The translations under genes and the position numbers were made by a program. Source: Streptomyces sp. NBC_01241 (lineage in GTDB: Bacteria > Actinomycetota > Actinomycetes > Streptomycetales > Streptomycetaceae). Taken from it: DNA of 64,000 nucleotides. This document shows positions 54,092-64,000 of the stretch, one piece after another (within the stretch, counting starts at the first letter, position 1; the number at the start of each line of letters is the position of its first letter). The notes below the pieces were generated by a model. It was not told where the DNA came from, did no database searches, and was given only the letters and a program-made list of their open reading frames with translations. Location: contig NZ_CP108494.1 of the NCBI RefSeq assembly GCF_041435435.1, forward strand, positions 2,142,501 to 2,206,500. Direction: 5' to 3'.

Positions 54092-55813
54092 TCATCCCTG
54101 ACTGTTCTCGTGGGTGTGGGCGTGGGCGGTGTTGTCGGTACGGCTGTGCCCCAGGGAGCGTTCGATGGCCGCGCGCAGAACCACGCGGTCGTCGAAGGGG
54201 CGTACCACGCCGTGGATGTCCTGGCCCTGCTCGTGGCCCTTGCCGGCGATGAGCACGGTGTCACCGGGCTCGGCGCGGGCGACCACGGCGGCGATGGCGG
54301 CGGCCCGGTCGGCGTCGACCAGGACGTCGCCCCGCTCGTGGACGGGCACCTCGGCGGCGCCCGCGAGCATGGCGGCGAGGATTCCGAGGGGGTCCTCGGA
54401 ACGGGGGTTGTCGGAGGTCAGTACGGCGGTGTCGGCGAGGCGGGCCGCCGCGGCGCCCATCGGGCCGCGTTTGGTGGTGTCGCGGTCGCCGCCGCAGCCG
54501 AGGACGACGTGCAGCCGGCCTTGGGTGACCTTCCGCAGGGAGCGCAGCACGGATTCGACGGCGTCGGTCTTGTGCGCGTAGTCGACGACCGCGAGGTACG
54601 GCTGTCCGGCGTCGACGCGTTCCAGCCGGCCGGGGACGCCCGGAACGGCGGCGACGCCATCGGCGGCGGTCTGCGGGTCGAGGCCCGCGACGGCGAGGGT
54701 GACGATCGCGGCGAGGGTGTTGGCGACGTTGAACGGGCCGGGCAGCGGGGCCCTGGCGGCGATCCGCTCGTTCTTGGGGCCGACGACGGTGAAGGTGGAG
54801 CCCTGCGGTCCGACTTCGACGTCCTCGGCGCGCCAGTCGGCGTCCGGGTGGCCCTCGGCGGAGAAGGTGACGACGGGGACACTCGCCTGCGCGATCAGCC
54901 TGCGGCCGTACTCGTCGTCGAAGTTGACGACGCCCTGCCGGCTGCGCCGGGGGGTGAAGAGCTGTGCCTTGGCCTGGAAGTAGTCCTCCATCCCGGTGTG
55001 GAACTCCATGTGCTCCGGGCTGAGGTTGTTGAAGACCGCGACGTCGAAGACGCAGCCGTCGACCCGGCCGAGCACCAGGGCGTGGCTGGAGACCTCCATG
55101 GTCACCGAGTCGACCCCGCGTTCGCGCATGACGGCGAACAGGGCCTGCAGATCGGTGGCTTCGGGGGTGGTGCGCTCGGACTTGATGCGCTCGTCGCCGA
55201 TCCGTGTCTCCACGGTGCCGATCAGCCCGGTGGCGCGCCCGGCGCCGCGGAAGCCGCCCTCGATGAGGTACGCGGTGGTGGTCTTCCCGGAGGTTCCGGT
55301 GATGCCGATCTGGAGAAGGTCACCGCCGGGCCGTCCGTAGATCTCGGCGGCGAGTTCGCCCATCCGGCCGCGCGGGTCCTCGGTGACCAGCACCGGCAGT
55401 CCGGTGGCGGCGGCGCGCTCGGCGCCCGCCGGGTCGGTGAGGACGGCGGCCGCGCCGAGGCCGGCCGCCTGGGCTGCGAAGTCGGCGCCGTGGAAGCGGG
55501 CACCCGGCAGGGCCGCGTACAGGTCGCCGGGGCGGATCGCCCGCGAGTCGTGGGTGATGCCGGTGACCTCGCCGGTTCCCGGCGGTTCGACTCCCAGCCG
55601 GGCTGCCAGATCGCCGAGGGGCGTCGGTCCGATCCGGTCCGGGCGGGGCGCTCCCGGGTAGTTCACAGGCGCGTCCTTCTGGGTGGTTTGGAACTGATCA
55701 GCGTGGGGCACGGCGGTGAGCGTACCGGGCGCACCCGGCCTCTCGCGAAGTGAGGGGGCGGCGTTCCGGTGGTTCCCGTTCCGGTTCCCGGGATCGGGGG
55801 TGATGGTTGTCAC
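54092..55813 (-). CDS. murE: UDP-MurNAc-L-Ala-D-Glu--diaminopimelate ligase
   Basis: A 573-residue Mur ligase that adds diaminopimelic acid (LL-DAP in Streptomyces) to the stem peptide. The P-loop is GITGTSGKTTTAYL, and the diaminopimelate-selective motif DNPRSEDP is present near residue 465. The first 50 residues, before NYPGAPRPDRIGPTPLGDLA, are a poorly conserved extension, so the real start could be later. The GTG at 55813 has GGGGAGA upstream and lies 18 nt after the ftsI stop. Confidence 0.96.
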   Translation of the reverse strand: MTTITPDPGNRNGNHRNAAPSLRERPGAPGTLTAVPHADQFQTTQKDAPVNYPGAPRPDRIGPTPLGDLAARLGVEPPGTGEVTGITHDSRAIRPGDLYAALPGARFHGADFAAQAAGLGAAAVLTDPAGAERAAATGLPVLVTEDPRGRMGELAAEIYGRPGGDLLQIGITGTSGKTTTAYLIEGGFRGAGRATGLIGTVETRIGDERIKSERTTPEATDLQALFAVMRERGVDSVTMEVSSHALVLGRVDGCVFDVAVFNNLSPEHMEFHTGMEDYFQAKAQLFTPRRSRQGVVNFDDEYGRRLIAQASVPVVTFSAEGHPDADWRAEDVEVGPQGSTFTVVGPKNERIAARAPLPGPFNVANTLAAIVTLAVAGLDPQTAADGVAAVPGVPGRLERVDAGQPYLAVVDYAHKTDAVESVLRSLRKVTQGRLHVVLGCGGDRDTTKRGPMGAAAARLADTAVLTSDNPRSEDPLGILAAMLAGAAEVPVHERGDVLVDADRAAAIAAVVARAEPGDTVLIAGKGHEQGQDIHGVVRPFDDRVVLRAAIERSLGHSRTDNTAHAHTHENSQG

Positions 55814-55831
55814 TGGTCGGTCTCCCCGTGT

Positions 55832-57814
55832 TCACTCGCCGGGCTGGAAGGACACCGGCAGCCGGGCTGGCTCGCTGCCGGACGGTGGGGTCTGGAGGGT
55901 CTTCAGCGCGAACTCCATGACCCGTTTGTAGATCGGTCCACAGATCTGACCGCCGAAGTAGCTGCCCTTGGTGGGGTTCTGGATCGCGCAGTAGACGGTG
56001 ATCTGCGGGTCGTCGGCGGGTGCGAAGCCCGCGAAGGACGCGGTGTAGCCGTGGTAGCCGCCGCGTACGGGGTCGACCCGGTTGGCGGTACCGGTCTTGC
56101 CCGCCACCCGGTAGCCCGGGATCTTGGCCTTCGTTCCGGTGCCCTCATCGTCTCCGACCACCGATTCCAGCATCGTGGCGAGCGTCTTGGCGGTCTTCTC
56201 GCTGACCACCCGGCTCCGTTCGGGAGCGGGGGCGGCCTTGAAGTGGCCGTCGGGGCCCTTGGTGCCGCGTACCAGCGTGGGTGCGATGCGCACCCCGCCG
56301 TTGGCGATCGTCGAGTAGATGGAGGCGGCCTGCATGGCGTTGAGCGAGAGGCCCTGGCCGAACGGGATCGTGTACTGCTGCGAAGTCGACCAGCTCTCGG
56401 GCTTGGCCAGGATGCCGGGGGTCTCGCCCGGGTAGCCGAGGCCGGTCGGCGAGCCGATCCCGAACTTGCGCAGGTAGGAGTAGAGGACCTTGTTGGCCTG
56501 GGGTTGGGTCCTGCCCAGTTCCCCGGTGGCCAGGATGGTGCCGATGTTGCTGGACTTGGCGAGTACGCCGTTGAGCGTCAGGTACCAGGTGGGGTGGTCG
56601 ATGTCGTCCTTGAAGAGCCGGTCGCCGCGGTGCAGCAGGTTGGGGACGGTCACATGGGTGCCGGGGGTGGCGACGCCCTCCTCCAGCACTGCGGCCATGG
56701 ACATGACCTTGCTGGTGGAGCCGGGCTCGTACGCGTCCTGGAGCGCCGCGTTGCCCAGCGACGCCGCGTCGGCCTGCGAGAGGTCGTTGGGGTCGAAGCC
56801 GGGCGCGTTGGCCATGGCGAGGACCTCGCCGGTCCTGGTGTTCTGCACGACCACGTAACCGCGGTCCGCCTTGGACTTCTTCACCTGGTCGGTGATGGCC
56901 TGCTGGGCGGCCCACTGGATGTCGCGGTCGATGGTCAGCTCGATGTCGGACCCGGCGACGGCCGGGACCTCCTTGGTGCCCGCGGTGGGCACCCGCCGGC
57001 CGCCGGACTGGGCGTACTTGATCTTGCCGTCCTCGCCCGCGAGCTCCTTGTCCAGCTGCGATTCGAGGCCGCCCGCGCCCTTGCCTTCGGCGTTGACATA
57101 ACCGAGTATCCCGGCGGCGAGCCCTCCGTTGGGGTAGACCCGTTTGGTGGTCGCCTCCTGGAAGACCCCGGCCAGCACGTTGGCTCCGGGACCGCCGGCC
57201 GCCTTGTCCTTCGCCGCCTTCCTGGCGAAGACGGACTTGAGGTCCCTGATCTGATTCCAGACCTGCGGGGTCTGCCGGCGGGCCAGGACCGTGTAACGGC
57301 CCTCCTTGGAAAGTTTCGCGGTGAGCTCGGCGGTGTCGGCGCCGAGGATCGGGGCGAGGAGCGCCGCCGCCTGCCGTGGCGCGTCGGGGGCCTTGCTGAA
57401 TTCGGGCGTGAACATCGACGGGTCGGCGGTGATGTCGTACGCGTCGACGCTGGTGGCCAGCGCGATACCGCTGCGGTCGGTGATCTCGCCGCGCTCGGCG
57501 GAGATCGTGTAGCTGAGGTAGCGGTTCTCCTTGGCCTTGGCCGCGTACGCGTTGGCATCGACGGCCTGGACCTGGAGCAGCCGGACGACGAACACCAGCA
57601 TGACGAGCGTCAGGGCGACGCCGACCAGGCGGAGCCGGGGGCGCGGGCTGCCGAGACGGAGGGGGCGCGCGGGCCGGTTGCGGGGCGCGCGGGCGCGTGG
57701 CGCCGGGGACGGCCGGCGGCGGGCGGCGGGCCGGGGGCGCCCCTGGCCGCCTACGGCGTTGCGGGGGCGCGCGGGGCCGGGGACCCGGCGGCGCGGTGGT
57801 TCCTTGGGAGACAC
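55832..57814 (-). CDS. ftsI: Penicillin-binding protein 3-type transpeptidase FtsI
   Basis: A 660-residue class B PBP. A Pro/Arg-rich cytoplasmic tail (1-60) and one membrane helix (about 63-80, GVALTLVMLVFVVRLL) are followed by the dimerisation part (AERGEITDRSGIALATS) and the transpeptidase domain. The active-site motifs are Ser366-Thr-Ser-Lys369 (GSTSK), Ser421-Ser-Asn423 and Lys573-Thr-Gly. It cross-links septal peptidoglycan with FtsW. The GTG at 57814 lies 4 nt after the ftsL stop. Confidence 0.96.
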   Translation of the reverse strand: MSPKEPPRRRVPGPARPRNAVGGQGRPRPAARRRPSPAPRARAPRNRPARPLRLGSPRPRLRLVGVALTLVMLVFVVRLLQVQAVDANAYAAKAKENRYLSYTISAERGEITDRSGIALATSVDAYDITADPSMFTPEFSKAPDAPRQAAALLAPILGADTAELTAKLSKEGRYTVLARRQTPQVWNQIRDLKSVFARKAAKDKAAGGPGANVLAGVFQEATTKRVYPNGGLAAGILGYVNAEGKGAGGLESQLDKELAGEDGKIKYAQSGGRRVPTAGTKEVPAVAGSDIELTIDRDIQWAAQQAITDQVKKSKADRGYVVVQNTRTGEVLAMANAPGFDPNDLSQADAASLGNAALQDAYEPGSTSKVMSMAAVLEEGVATPGTHVTVPNLLHRGDRLFKDDIDHPTWYLTLNGVLAKSSNIGTILATGELGRTQPQANKVLYSYLRKFGIGSPTGLGYPGETPGILAKPESWSTSQQYTIPFGQGLSLNAMQAASIYSTIANGGVRIAPTLVRGTKGPDGHFKAAPAPERSRVVSEKTAKTLATMLESVVGDDEGTGTKAKIPGYRVAGKTGTANRVDPVRGGYHGYTASFAGFAPADDPQITVYCAIQNPTKGSYFGGQICGPIYKRVMEFALKTLQTPPSGSEPARLPVSFQPGE

Positions 57815-57818
57815 TGCG

Positions 57819-58415
57819 TCACCTGCCGGGGCTCGTCGAAGGCTGGACTGCCGGAGTACGCGGCCCGGCATGCGGGGCCGCGGAGGTGCTGGGCTTCACG
57901 GCGGCGCCCGAAAGAGTGGCCGGGGGAGAGGGAGAGGGCAGGTTCGAGGGCGGACCGGTTGCCGGCGCCGGGGCGCCGGTGGACGGGGCGGTCGCGGGGG
58001 GCTTCTCGGGGGTGCCGGGCTTCCGCGGCGGCGCGGGGGCCGGCTCGGCGGTGGACTGTGCGGGGACGCCGCGGACCTTGCCGTCCAGGTCCAGGAAGGC
58101 GGGGCTGCCCCCGGGCACCATGCCCAGTTTGCGGGCGCGCCGCTCCAGGGCGTTCGGCTCGGAGTAGCTGTCGACGTCACGCTGGAGGGCCTGCTGCTCG
58201 TCGGTGAGCTCGGTGGTCCGCTTCTTCAGCTCGCTCAGCCTGAACGATCCTTCATTGAGGGCCGAGTTGAGCACCAGGAGCGTGATCAGGCCGCCACCGA
58301 GGAGCAGCACGACCAGCAGGACGAAGGGGGTACGGGCCGCGTTGCTGGGCCCGGCGGGCATCAGCCGGGCAAGCCGCGCCGCCCGCCCCTTCAACTGCCC
58401 GGCCGCTTTGCTCAC
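57819..58415 (-). CDS. ftsL: FtsL-like septum formation initiator protein
   Basis: A 198-residue protein. A basic N-terminus (MSKAAGQLKGRAARLARLM), one membrane helix (about 30-50, TPFVLLVVLLLGGGLITLLVL) and a short coiled coil (FRLSELKKRTTELTDEQQALQRDVD) make the FtsL/DivIC form. LERRARKLGMVPGG is the conserved end of this segment. After residue 120 comes a long Pro/Ala/Thr/Ser-rich outer tail. It links FtsQ to FtsW/FtsI. The GTG at 58415 is the only good start before the helix. Confidence 0.9.
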   Translation of the reverse strand: MSKAAGQLKGRAARLARLMPAGPSNAARTPFVLLVVLLLGGGLITLLVLNSALNEGSFRLSELKKRTTELTDEQQALQRDVDSYSEPNALERRARKLGMVPGGSPAFLDLDGKVRGVPAQSTAEPAPAPPRKPGTPEKPPATAPSTGAPAPATGPPSNLPSPSPPATLSGAAVKPSTSAAPHAGPRTPAVQPSTSPGR

Positions 58416-58464
58416 CGCGCCGCCCCGGGCGTCGCCGGTGTCCGCGTTCCCGGAGACCCGACGC

Positions 58465-59430
58465 TCATCGTTCCTCCTCGCGGATCCGCTGGGCGCCGCG
58501 CAGCCGGGCGGGAGCGGCACGCCGGTTCTCGGCGACCTCTTCCTCCGTGGGCAGCTCCGCGCCGCGGGTCAGCAGCTTCAGCCGGGGCTGATAGCGCTCG
58601 GGGACGACCGGCAGTCCGGGCGGCGCCGTGTTCGCTGCGCCTGCTGCGAAGACCTGCTTGACCAGCCGGTCCTCCAGCGAGTGGTACGAAAGGACGGCGA
58701 TACGGCCGCCGACCGCGAGGCTCTGCACGGCGGCCGGAATCGCCCGCTCCAGGACGGCGAGCTCGCCGTTGACCTCGATGCGCAGCGCCTGGAACGTGCG
58801 CTTGGCGGGGTTGCCGCCGGTGCGCTTGGCGGCCTGCGGCAGCGAGTCGCGGATCAGCTCGACAAGCCGGGCGCTGTTGCTGAACGGCTCCTTCTCGCGC
58901 TCGCGCACGATCGCGGAGACGATCCGCTTGGCCTGCTTCTCCTCGCCGTACGCCCGCAGGATCCGTACCAGTTCGCCCGGCGGATAGGTGTTGAGCACCT
59001 CGGCCGCGCTGATACCGGCCGTCTGGTCCATGCGCATGTCGAGGGGGGCGTCCTGGGCGTACGCGAATCCGCGCTCGGCCTCGTCCAGTTGCATGGAGGA
59101 GACGCCGAGGTCGAAGAGGATGCCCTGGACCTTCGGGATGCCGAGCCGGGCGAGCACCTCGGGCAGTTCGTCGTAGACCGCGTGCACCAGGGTGGCCCGG
59201 TCGCCGTACGGGGCGAGCCGCTCGCCGGAGAGCCTCAGCGCCTCCTTGTCGCGGTCCAGCGCGATGAGCCGCACGGAGGGGAAGGCGGAGAGCAGCGCCT
59301 CGCTGTGTCCACCGAGGCCCAGGGTGCAGTCGACGACCACGGGCTGCTGCGGGCCCGGCGCCTCCAGAGCCGGGGCCAACAGGTCCAGGCACCGCTGGAG
59401 CATCACCGGGACGTGTCGGGTCTGGCTCAT
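58465..59430 (-). CDS. rsmH: 16S rRNA (cytosine1402-N4)-methyltransferase RsmH (MraW)
   Basis: A 321-residue SAM-dependent methyltransferase. It begins [20 protein letters not shown], has the SAM site [64 protein letters not shown] and [15 protein letters not shown]. It is the first gene of the dcw cluster; I see no mraZ before it. The 379-nt gap to 59809 holds the divergent promoters of rsmH and the carbonic anhydrase gene and no recognisable gene. Confidence 0.97.
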   Translation of the reverse strand: MSQTRHVPVMLQRCLDLLAPALEAPGPQQPVVVDCTLGLGGHSEALLSAFPSVRLIALDRDKEALRLSGERLAPYGDRATLVHAVYDELPEVLARLGIPKVQGILFDLGVSSMQLDEAERGFAYAQDAPLDMRMDQTAGISAAEVLNTYPPGELVRILRAYGEEKQAKRIVSAIVREREKEPFSNSARLVELIRDSLPQAAKRTGGNPAKRTFQALRIEVNGELAVLERAIPAAVQSLAVGGRIAVLSYHSLEDRLVKQVFAAGAANTAPPGLPVVPERYQPRLKLLTRGAELPTEEEVAENRRAAPARLRGAQRIREEER

Positions 59431-59712
59431 GCGCCCTCTCAGGCTCAGGTCCCGTGCGGTGGCACGTACGGCCTGGTCCCCGCCCGCTCAGAAGGGGAGG
59501 GCGGCCGGCGCCGGAGAAGAGGCGTCGGCCGACCGGCGAGCGGGAGAGGGCCGGACCGTACGTACGCCGCACACGGGGGAAATCTACGGAATGTGCAGGG
59601 TGTCGGTAACTTCCCGTCACTTTAGTCCACCCTGCCATTCGATCGATTCCCGATCAATCAACAGGGCAGCGCGTCGCCCCGCCCCCTGTGCGCCCGGCCG
59701 AATGAACAAGGT

Positions 59713-59735
59713 GTGAGGCTTGTGGGTTACCTCAC
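59713..59735. promoter_or_regulatory. Inverted repeat upstream of the carbonic anhydrase gene
   Basis: GTGAGG (59713-59718) and CCTCAC (59730-59735) form an inverted repeat with an 11-nt spacer, about 75 nt before the carbonic anhydrase start. TTGACG follows at 59747 and could be a -35 box. It may be an operator; support is only the symmetry and position. Confidence 0.3.
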
Positions 59736-59809
59736 AACAAGCATCGTTGACGTTCTTTGTCCCTTCTCACAGCGCGACGCGACCACTGCCGAGAGCTAAC
59801 GTCATAACC

Positions 59810-60379
59810 ATGTCGACTTCCGCACACTCCCCCGCCGGGCCTTCCGCGCCCTCTGCCGACCGGGCCCGCACCGGGGGCACGGTCACCGACCGCCTCGTCG
59901 AGGCGAATATCCGGTACGCCGCCGGATTCGAGGACCCGGGCATGGACGCCAAGCCGGTGCTGCGCGTCGCCGTGGTCGCCTGCATGGACGCCCGGCTCGA
60001 CCTGCACGACGCTCTCGGTCTGTCGCTCGGCGACTGCCACACCATCCGTAACGCGGGCGGCGTGGTCACCGATGACGTGATCCGTTCGCTGACCATCAGC
60101 CAGCGGGCCCTGGGCACCCGCAGCGTCATACTCATTCATCACACGAACTGCGGCCTGGAATCGATCACGGAGGAATTCCGCCAGGAGCTGGAGGTCGAGG
60201 TCGGCCAGCGTCCGGTCTGGGCCGTCGAGGCGTACAAGGACGCGGACCAGGACGTACGGCAGTCGATGCAGCGCGTGCGCACCTCGCCGTTCCTGCTGCA
60301 CACCGATGACGTCCGCGGCTTCGTCTTCGATGTGACCAGCGGCTTGCTGCGCGAGATCTTTTCCGCCTCCGCGTCCTGA
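59810..60379 (+). CDS. Beta-class carbonic anhydrase
   Basis: A 189-residue enzyme that interconverts CO2 and bicarbonate. The zinc and catalytic residues are Cys58, Asp60 and Arg62 in VACMDARLDL, and His111 and Cys114 in HHTNCGL. TIRNAGGVVTDDVIRSL is the family core. It belongs to the short actinobacterial beta-CA type. The ATG at 59810 opens a Ser/Pro/Ala-rich tail of about 20 residues. It diverges from rsmH. Confidence 0.92.
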   Translation: MSTSAHSPAGPSAPSADRARTGGTVTDRLVEANIRYAAGFEDPGMDAKPVLRVAVVACMDARLDLHDALGLSLGDCHTIRNAGGVVTDDVIRSLTISQRALGTRSVILIHHTNCGLESITEEFRQELEVEVGQRPVWAVEAYKDADQDVRQSMQRVRTSPFLLHTDDVRGFVFDVTSGLLREIFSASAS

Positions 60380-60631
60380 CCGTCGGCCCGGACGGCGCCC
60401 ACCGGGAGCCGATATACCCACCGAACCCGACATATCGCCGCGACTTATCCACAGGCGAGTGACACGAAGCGGTAACGGCAACAAGAATGCGCATGTGGCA
60501 TCTCGCCGGACGTTTCGCTTCCGGCAGAGTGTCCGTGTTTCGGGGTGGGCCGGGCCGCTGCGCGCGCGTCGGTCCGTGACTGGGGAATCCCCTGCTCCTG
60601 GTGAGCGTGGGGCAGGGCCGAGGAGGGCCGG

Positions 60632-61683
<1,052 letters not shown>

Positions 61684-61684
<1 letters not shown>

Positions 61685-63078
61685 TGAGCCCCGGGGGGCC
61701 GGCCTCGTTGGACAACGGCGACGGCAAGGGCGCGCTGCGGGCCGCTCTGAGCGGACTGACCACGCGTGGGCGGTCCTTCCTCGCGGCCGGTGTCGCCGCG
61801 GCGGTCTGCGCCTATGTGCTGGGGCAGGCGGATCTGCTGCGGGTCGGGCTGCTGCTCGCCGCGCTGCCACTGGTCTGTGTGGTGGCGCTCGTCCGCACCC
61901 GTTACCGGGTCACGGGCACCCGGCGGCTCTCGCCCTCCCGGGTGTCCTCGGGCACGGAGGCACGGGTTCATCTGCGGATGGAGAACGTGTCCCGGCTGCC
62001 GACCGGGCTGCTGATGCTGCAGGACCGGGTGCCTTACGTGCTCGGGCCGCGGCCCCGGTTCGTGCTGGACCGGGTGGAGGCGGGGGGGCGTCGCGAGGTG
62101 TCCTACCGGGTGCGGTCGGATTTGCGCGGGCGTTATCCGCTGGGGCCGCTGCAATTGCGGCTGAGCGATCCGTTCGGGATGTGTGAGCTGACGCGTTCGT
62201 TCAGCGCGTACGACACCCTCGTCGTCATTCCGCGGACCGAGCCGCTGCCGCCCGTACGGCTGGCGGGCGAGGCCTCGGGGTACGGCGAGGGACGGCAGCG
62301 TTCGCTGGCGCTGGCCGGTGACGACGACGTGATTCCGCGCGGTTACCGGCACGGCGACGATCTGCGCCGGGTCCACTGGCGCTCCACCGCGCGGTACGGC
62401 GAGTTGATGGTGCGCCGTGAGGAGCAGCCGCAGCGGGCCAGATGCACGGTGCTGCTGGACACCCGGCGGATCGCCTATCAGGGGTCGGGGCCCGACTCCG
62501 CCTTCGAGTGGGCGGTGTCGGGGGCCGCGTCCACGCTGGTGCACATGCTGGAGCGCGGCTTCGCGGTCCGGCTGCTGACCGACGACGGGAACGCGGTGCC
62601 GGGCGAGGGTGAGGGCGGCTTCGCCGGGTCGACGCAGGAGTCCGCCGACTCCGCAGGGCTGATGATGGACACCCTGGCGGTGGTCGACCACTCCGAGGGG
62701 GGCGGTCTGTCGCGCGCGTACGACGTACTGCGTGGCGGCAACGAGGGGCTGCTGATCGCGTTCTTCGGCGATCTGGACGAGGATCAGGCGGCGGTGGCGG
62801 CCCGGATGCGGCAGCGCAGTGGCGGCGCCGTCGCGTTCGTACTGGACAGCACTGCCTGGGGACTTGACGACGTCCCGTCCGCGGGGGCGGACGCGGCGTT
62901 CGAGCGGCGGCTTCGGCTGATGCGCGAATCGGGCTGGACGGCGGTGGCCGTGGCGCCCGGGACCGGTCTCGCCCGTTATTGGCAGCAGGCGGCGGGACAC
63001 CCGGGTGTGACGACGCGGTCGGCTGCCGTCGGCGGCACCACAGGTGGCACGACAGGTTTCTCCGGGGGATGGTCATGA
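61684..63078 (+). CDS. DUF58 domain protein (MoxR partner)
   Basis: A 464-residue protein. Two hydrophobic helices lie at about 32-48 and 52-68, followed by a beta-rich part and the DUF58 core GYRHGDDLRRVHWRSTARYGELMVRREEQP near residue 220, then a VWA-like region (VLLDTRRIAY, FEWAVSGAASTLVHMLERGF). Its ATG overlaps the MoxR stop (TGATG). DUF58 proteins are usual partners of MoxR; the module's client is unknown. Confidence 0.92.
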
Positions 63079-64000
63079 GTGGTCGCGGTCGGCTGACGCT
63101 GTGCGCCTTTGCGGCGACGCTCATGGCGGCGGGCTCGATGCTGCCGCTGGTCGAGCCGGCCGGGTGGATCCTGCAAGCCGCGTTCCTGCTGGCGGTCCAG
63201 AGCGGGATGGGCATGCTCGCCCGCCGGACGCCCATGCCCCGGCTACTGGTCGTCGTGGCGCAGACGCTGGTCACCCTCGTCCTGCTGACGGTCGTCTTCG
63301 CCAGGGGGCAGGCTCTGGTCGGGGTCCTGCCGGGCCCGGAGGCCGTCCAGCGGCTCGCTGATCTGCTGATGTCGGGTGCTGACGATGTCGGAAGGTACGC
63401 CGCTCCGGCGCCCGTGACGGACGGCATTCGGCTGATGCTGATCGGCGGTGTCCTGCTGGTCGGCCTGGTCGTGGACGCCCTCGCTGTGACGTTTCGCAGC
63501 GCGGCCCCGGCCGGTCTGCCGCTCCTCGCGCTGTACTCGGTCGCCGCGGGGCTGTCCGAGGGCGGAACGGACTGGCTCTGGTTCCTGCTCGCGGCCGGCG
63601 GCTATCTGCTCCTTCTGCTGGCCGAGGGCCGGGACCGGCTCTCCCAGTGGGGGCGGGTCTTCAGCGGCGCGGCCGGATCCCGGGGCGGTGCGACAGCCGG
63701 TGCGGCATTCTCCGCTGCCCGTCCGACGGCACCGGTCCGCACCGGCCGCCGCATCGGCGCGCTGGCGCTGGGAATTTCGCTGTTCGTACCGGCGGCACTG
63801 CCCGCGCTCGACAGCGGACTGCTGGCCGGTACGGGGAGCGGGAACGGCAAGGGAAACAGCGGCGGGGGCACCATCTCGGCGGTGAACCCGCTGGTCTCGC
63901 TGCAGAACAACCTGAACCAGCCGGAGAACCGGGAGGTGATGTCCTACCGCACCAATTCCACCGACCTGCAGGGCTTCTACCTGCGGATCCTGGCCCTGGA
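63075..64000 (+). CDS. Transglutaminase-like TgpA membrane protein, N-terminal part (cut by window edge)
   Basis: The frame is open to the window end (308 codons). It starts MSGRGRLTLCAFAATLMAAG and has at least six hydrophobic helices (for example LLVVVAQTLVTLVLLTVVFA and LMLIGGVLLVGLVVDALAVTF), then TGRRIGALALGISLFVPAALP and NPLVSLQNNLNQPENREVMSYRT, the usual lead into the outer transglutaminase domain of TgpA/DUF3488 proteins. The ATG at 63075 overlaps the DUF58 stop (ATGA) with GGGGGA upstream. The Cys-His-Asp triad would lie beyond the window. Confidence 0.88.
   Translation, partial: MSGRGRLTLCAFAATLMAAGSMLPLVEPAGWILQAAFLLAVQSGMGMLARRTPMPRLLVVVAQTLVTLVLLTVVFARGQALVGVLPGPEAVQRLADLLMSGADDVGRYAAPAPVTDGIRLMLIGGVLLVGLVVDALAVTFRSAAPAGLPLLALYSVAAGLSEGGTDWLWFLLAAGGYLLLLLAEGRDRLSQWGRVFSGAAGSRGGATAGAAFSAARPTAPVRTGRRIGALALGISLFVPAALPALDSGLLAGTGSGNGKGNSGGGTISAVNPLVSLQNNLNQPENREVMSYRTNSTDLQGFYLRILAL

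Noticed and set aside
59431..59809. A hidden mraZ gene before rsmH
   Set aside because: No frame in the gap encodes the MraZ domain on either strand.

Overview
This is a 64 kb piece of chromosome from a high-GC actinomycete, almost certainly a Streptomyces. The evidence is the strong GC bias at third codon positions, frequent GTG starts, the PriA enzyme in place of separate HisA and TrpF, TrpM, an actinobacterial translational T-box before ileS, and a division cluster with DivIVA, SepF and YggT next to ftsZ. From memory the gene order follows the S. coelicolor trp-his-dnaE-ileS-dcw segment (there ftsZ is SCO2082). It is mostly conserved core genome on the minus strand, with small accessory or decaying pieces between blocks. 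I see no prophage, insertion sequence, CRISPR array, tRNA/rRNA gene or secondary-metabolite cluster.

Layout. 1-5055 (minus): hisI, trpE, a Trp-associated membrane protein, an HGxxPAAW small membrane protein, a DUF2752 protein, trpC, trpM and the start of trpB. 5140-7745: a TIGR03085 protein, then an ArsR-type regulator and an MFS exporter with likely operators. 7860-13650 (minus): a tightly overlapping histidine operon hisD-hisC-hisB-(small membrane protein)-hisH-priA-ridA-hisF. 13790-18029 (plus): a beta-helix-like membrane protein, a repeat-type protein, a Lon-N protein and a YbaK deacylase. 18046-22405: repeats, a membrane protein, an ABC-2 exporter and a NYN-domain protein. 22639-26457: a small hydrophilic protein, a strong bidirectional terminator and dnaE. 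26458-34580: accessory part with a DUF2252 relic, a membrane protein, a DsbA-like protein, a gutted phoD relic, a secreted M43 protease, a dienelactone hydrolase, an MscS channel, a Na+/H+ antiporter and a glycosidase-like fragment. 34582-37517: GNAT, rluD-type synthase, lspA and a DksA-like protein. 37800-41207: T-box leader and ileS. 41412-59430 (minus): divIVA, yggT, sepF, yggS, pgeF, ftsZ, ftsQ, murG, ftsW, murD, mraY, murF, murE, ftsI, ftsL, rsmH. 59810-64000 (plus): beta-carbonic anhydrase, then a MoxR / DUF58 / transglutaminase-like module cut by the window edge.

How the genes work together. The first 14 kb make tryptophan and histidine; PriA serves both pathways, so no trpF is needed. 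The 41-59 kb block makes the peptidoglycan precursor lipid II (MurE, MurF, MraY, MurD, MurG), polymerises it (FtsW, FtsI), builds the septum (FtsZ, SepF, FtsQ, FtsL) and directs tip growth (DivIVA). Most genes in the his and mur runs overlap or nearly touch, which points to translational coupling. The least ordinary material is the set of gene relics and short repeats at 18.0-18.2, 26.7, 28.6-29.1, 32.1 and 34 kb, the DksA-like protein with a changed zinc site, and several clean regulatory hairpins. I found no convincing new multi-gene system.
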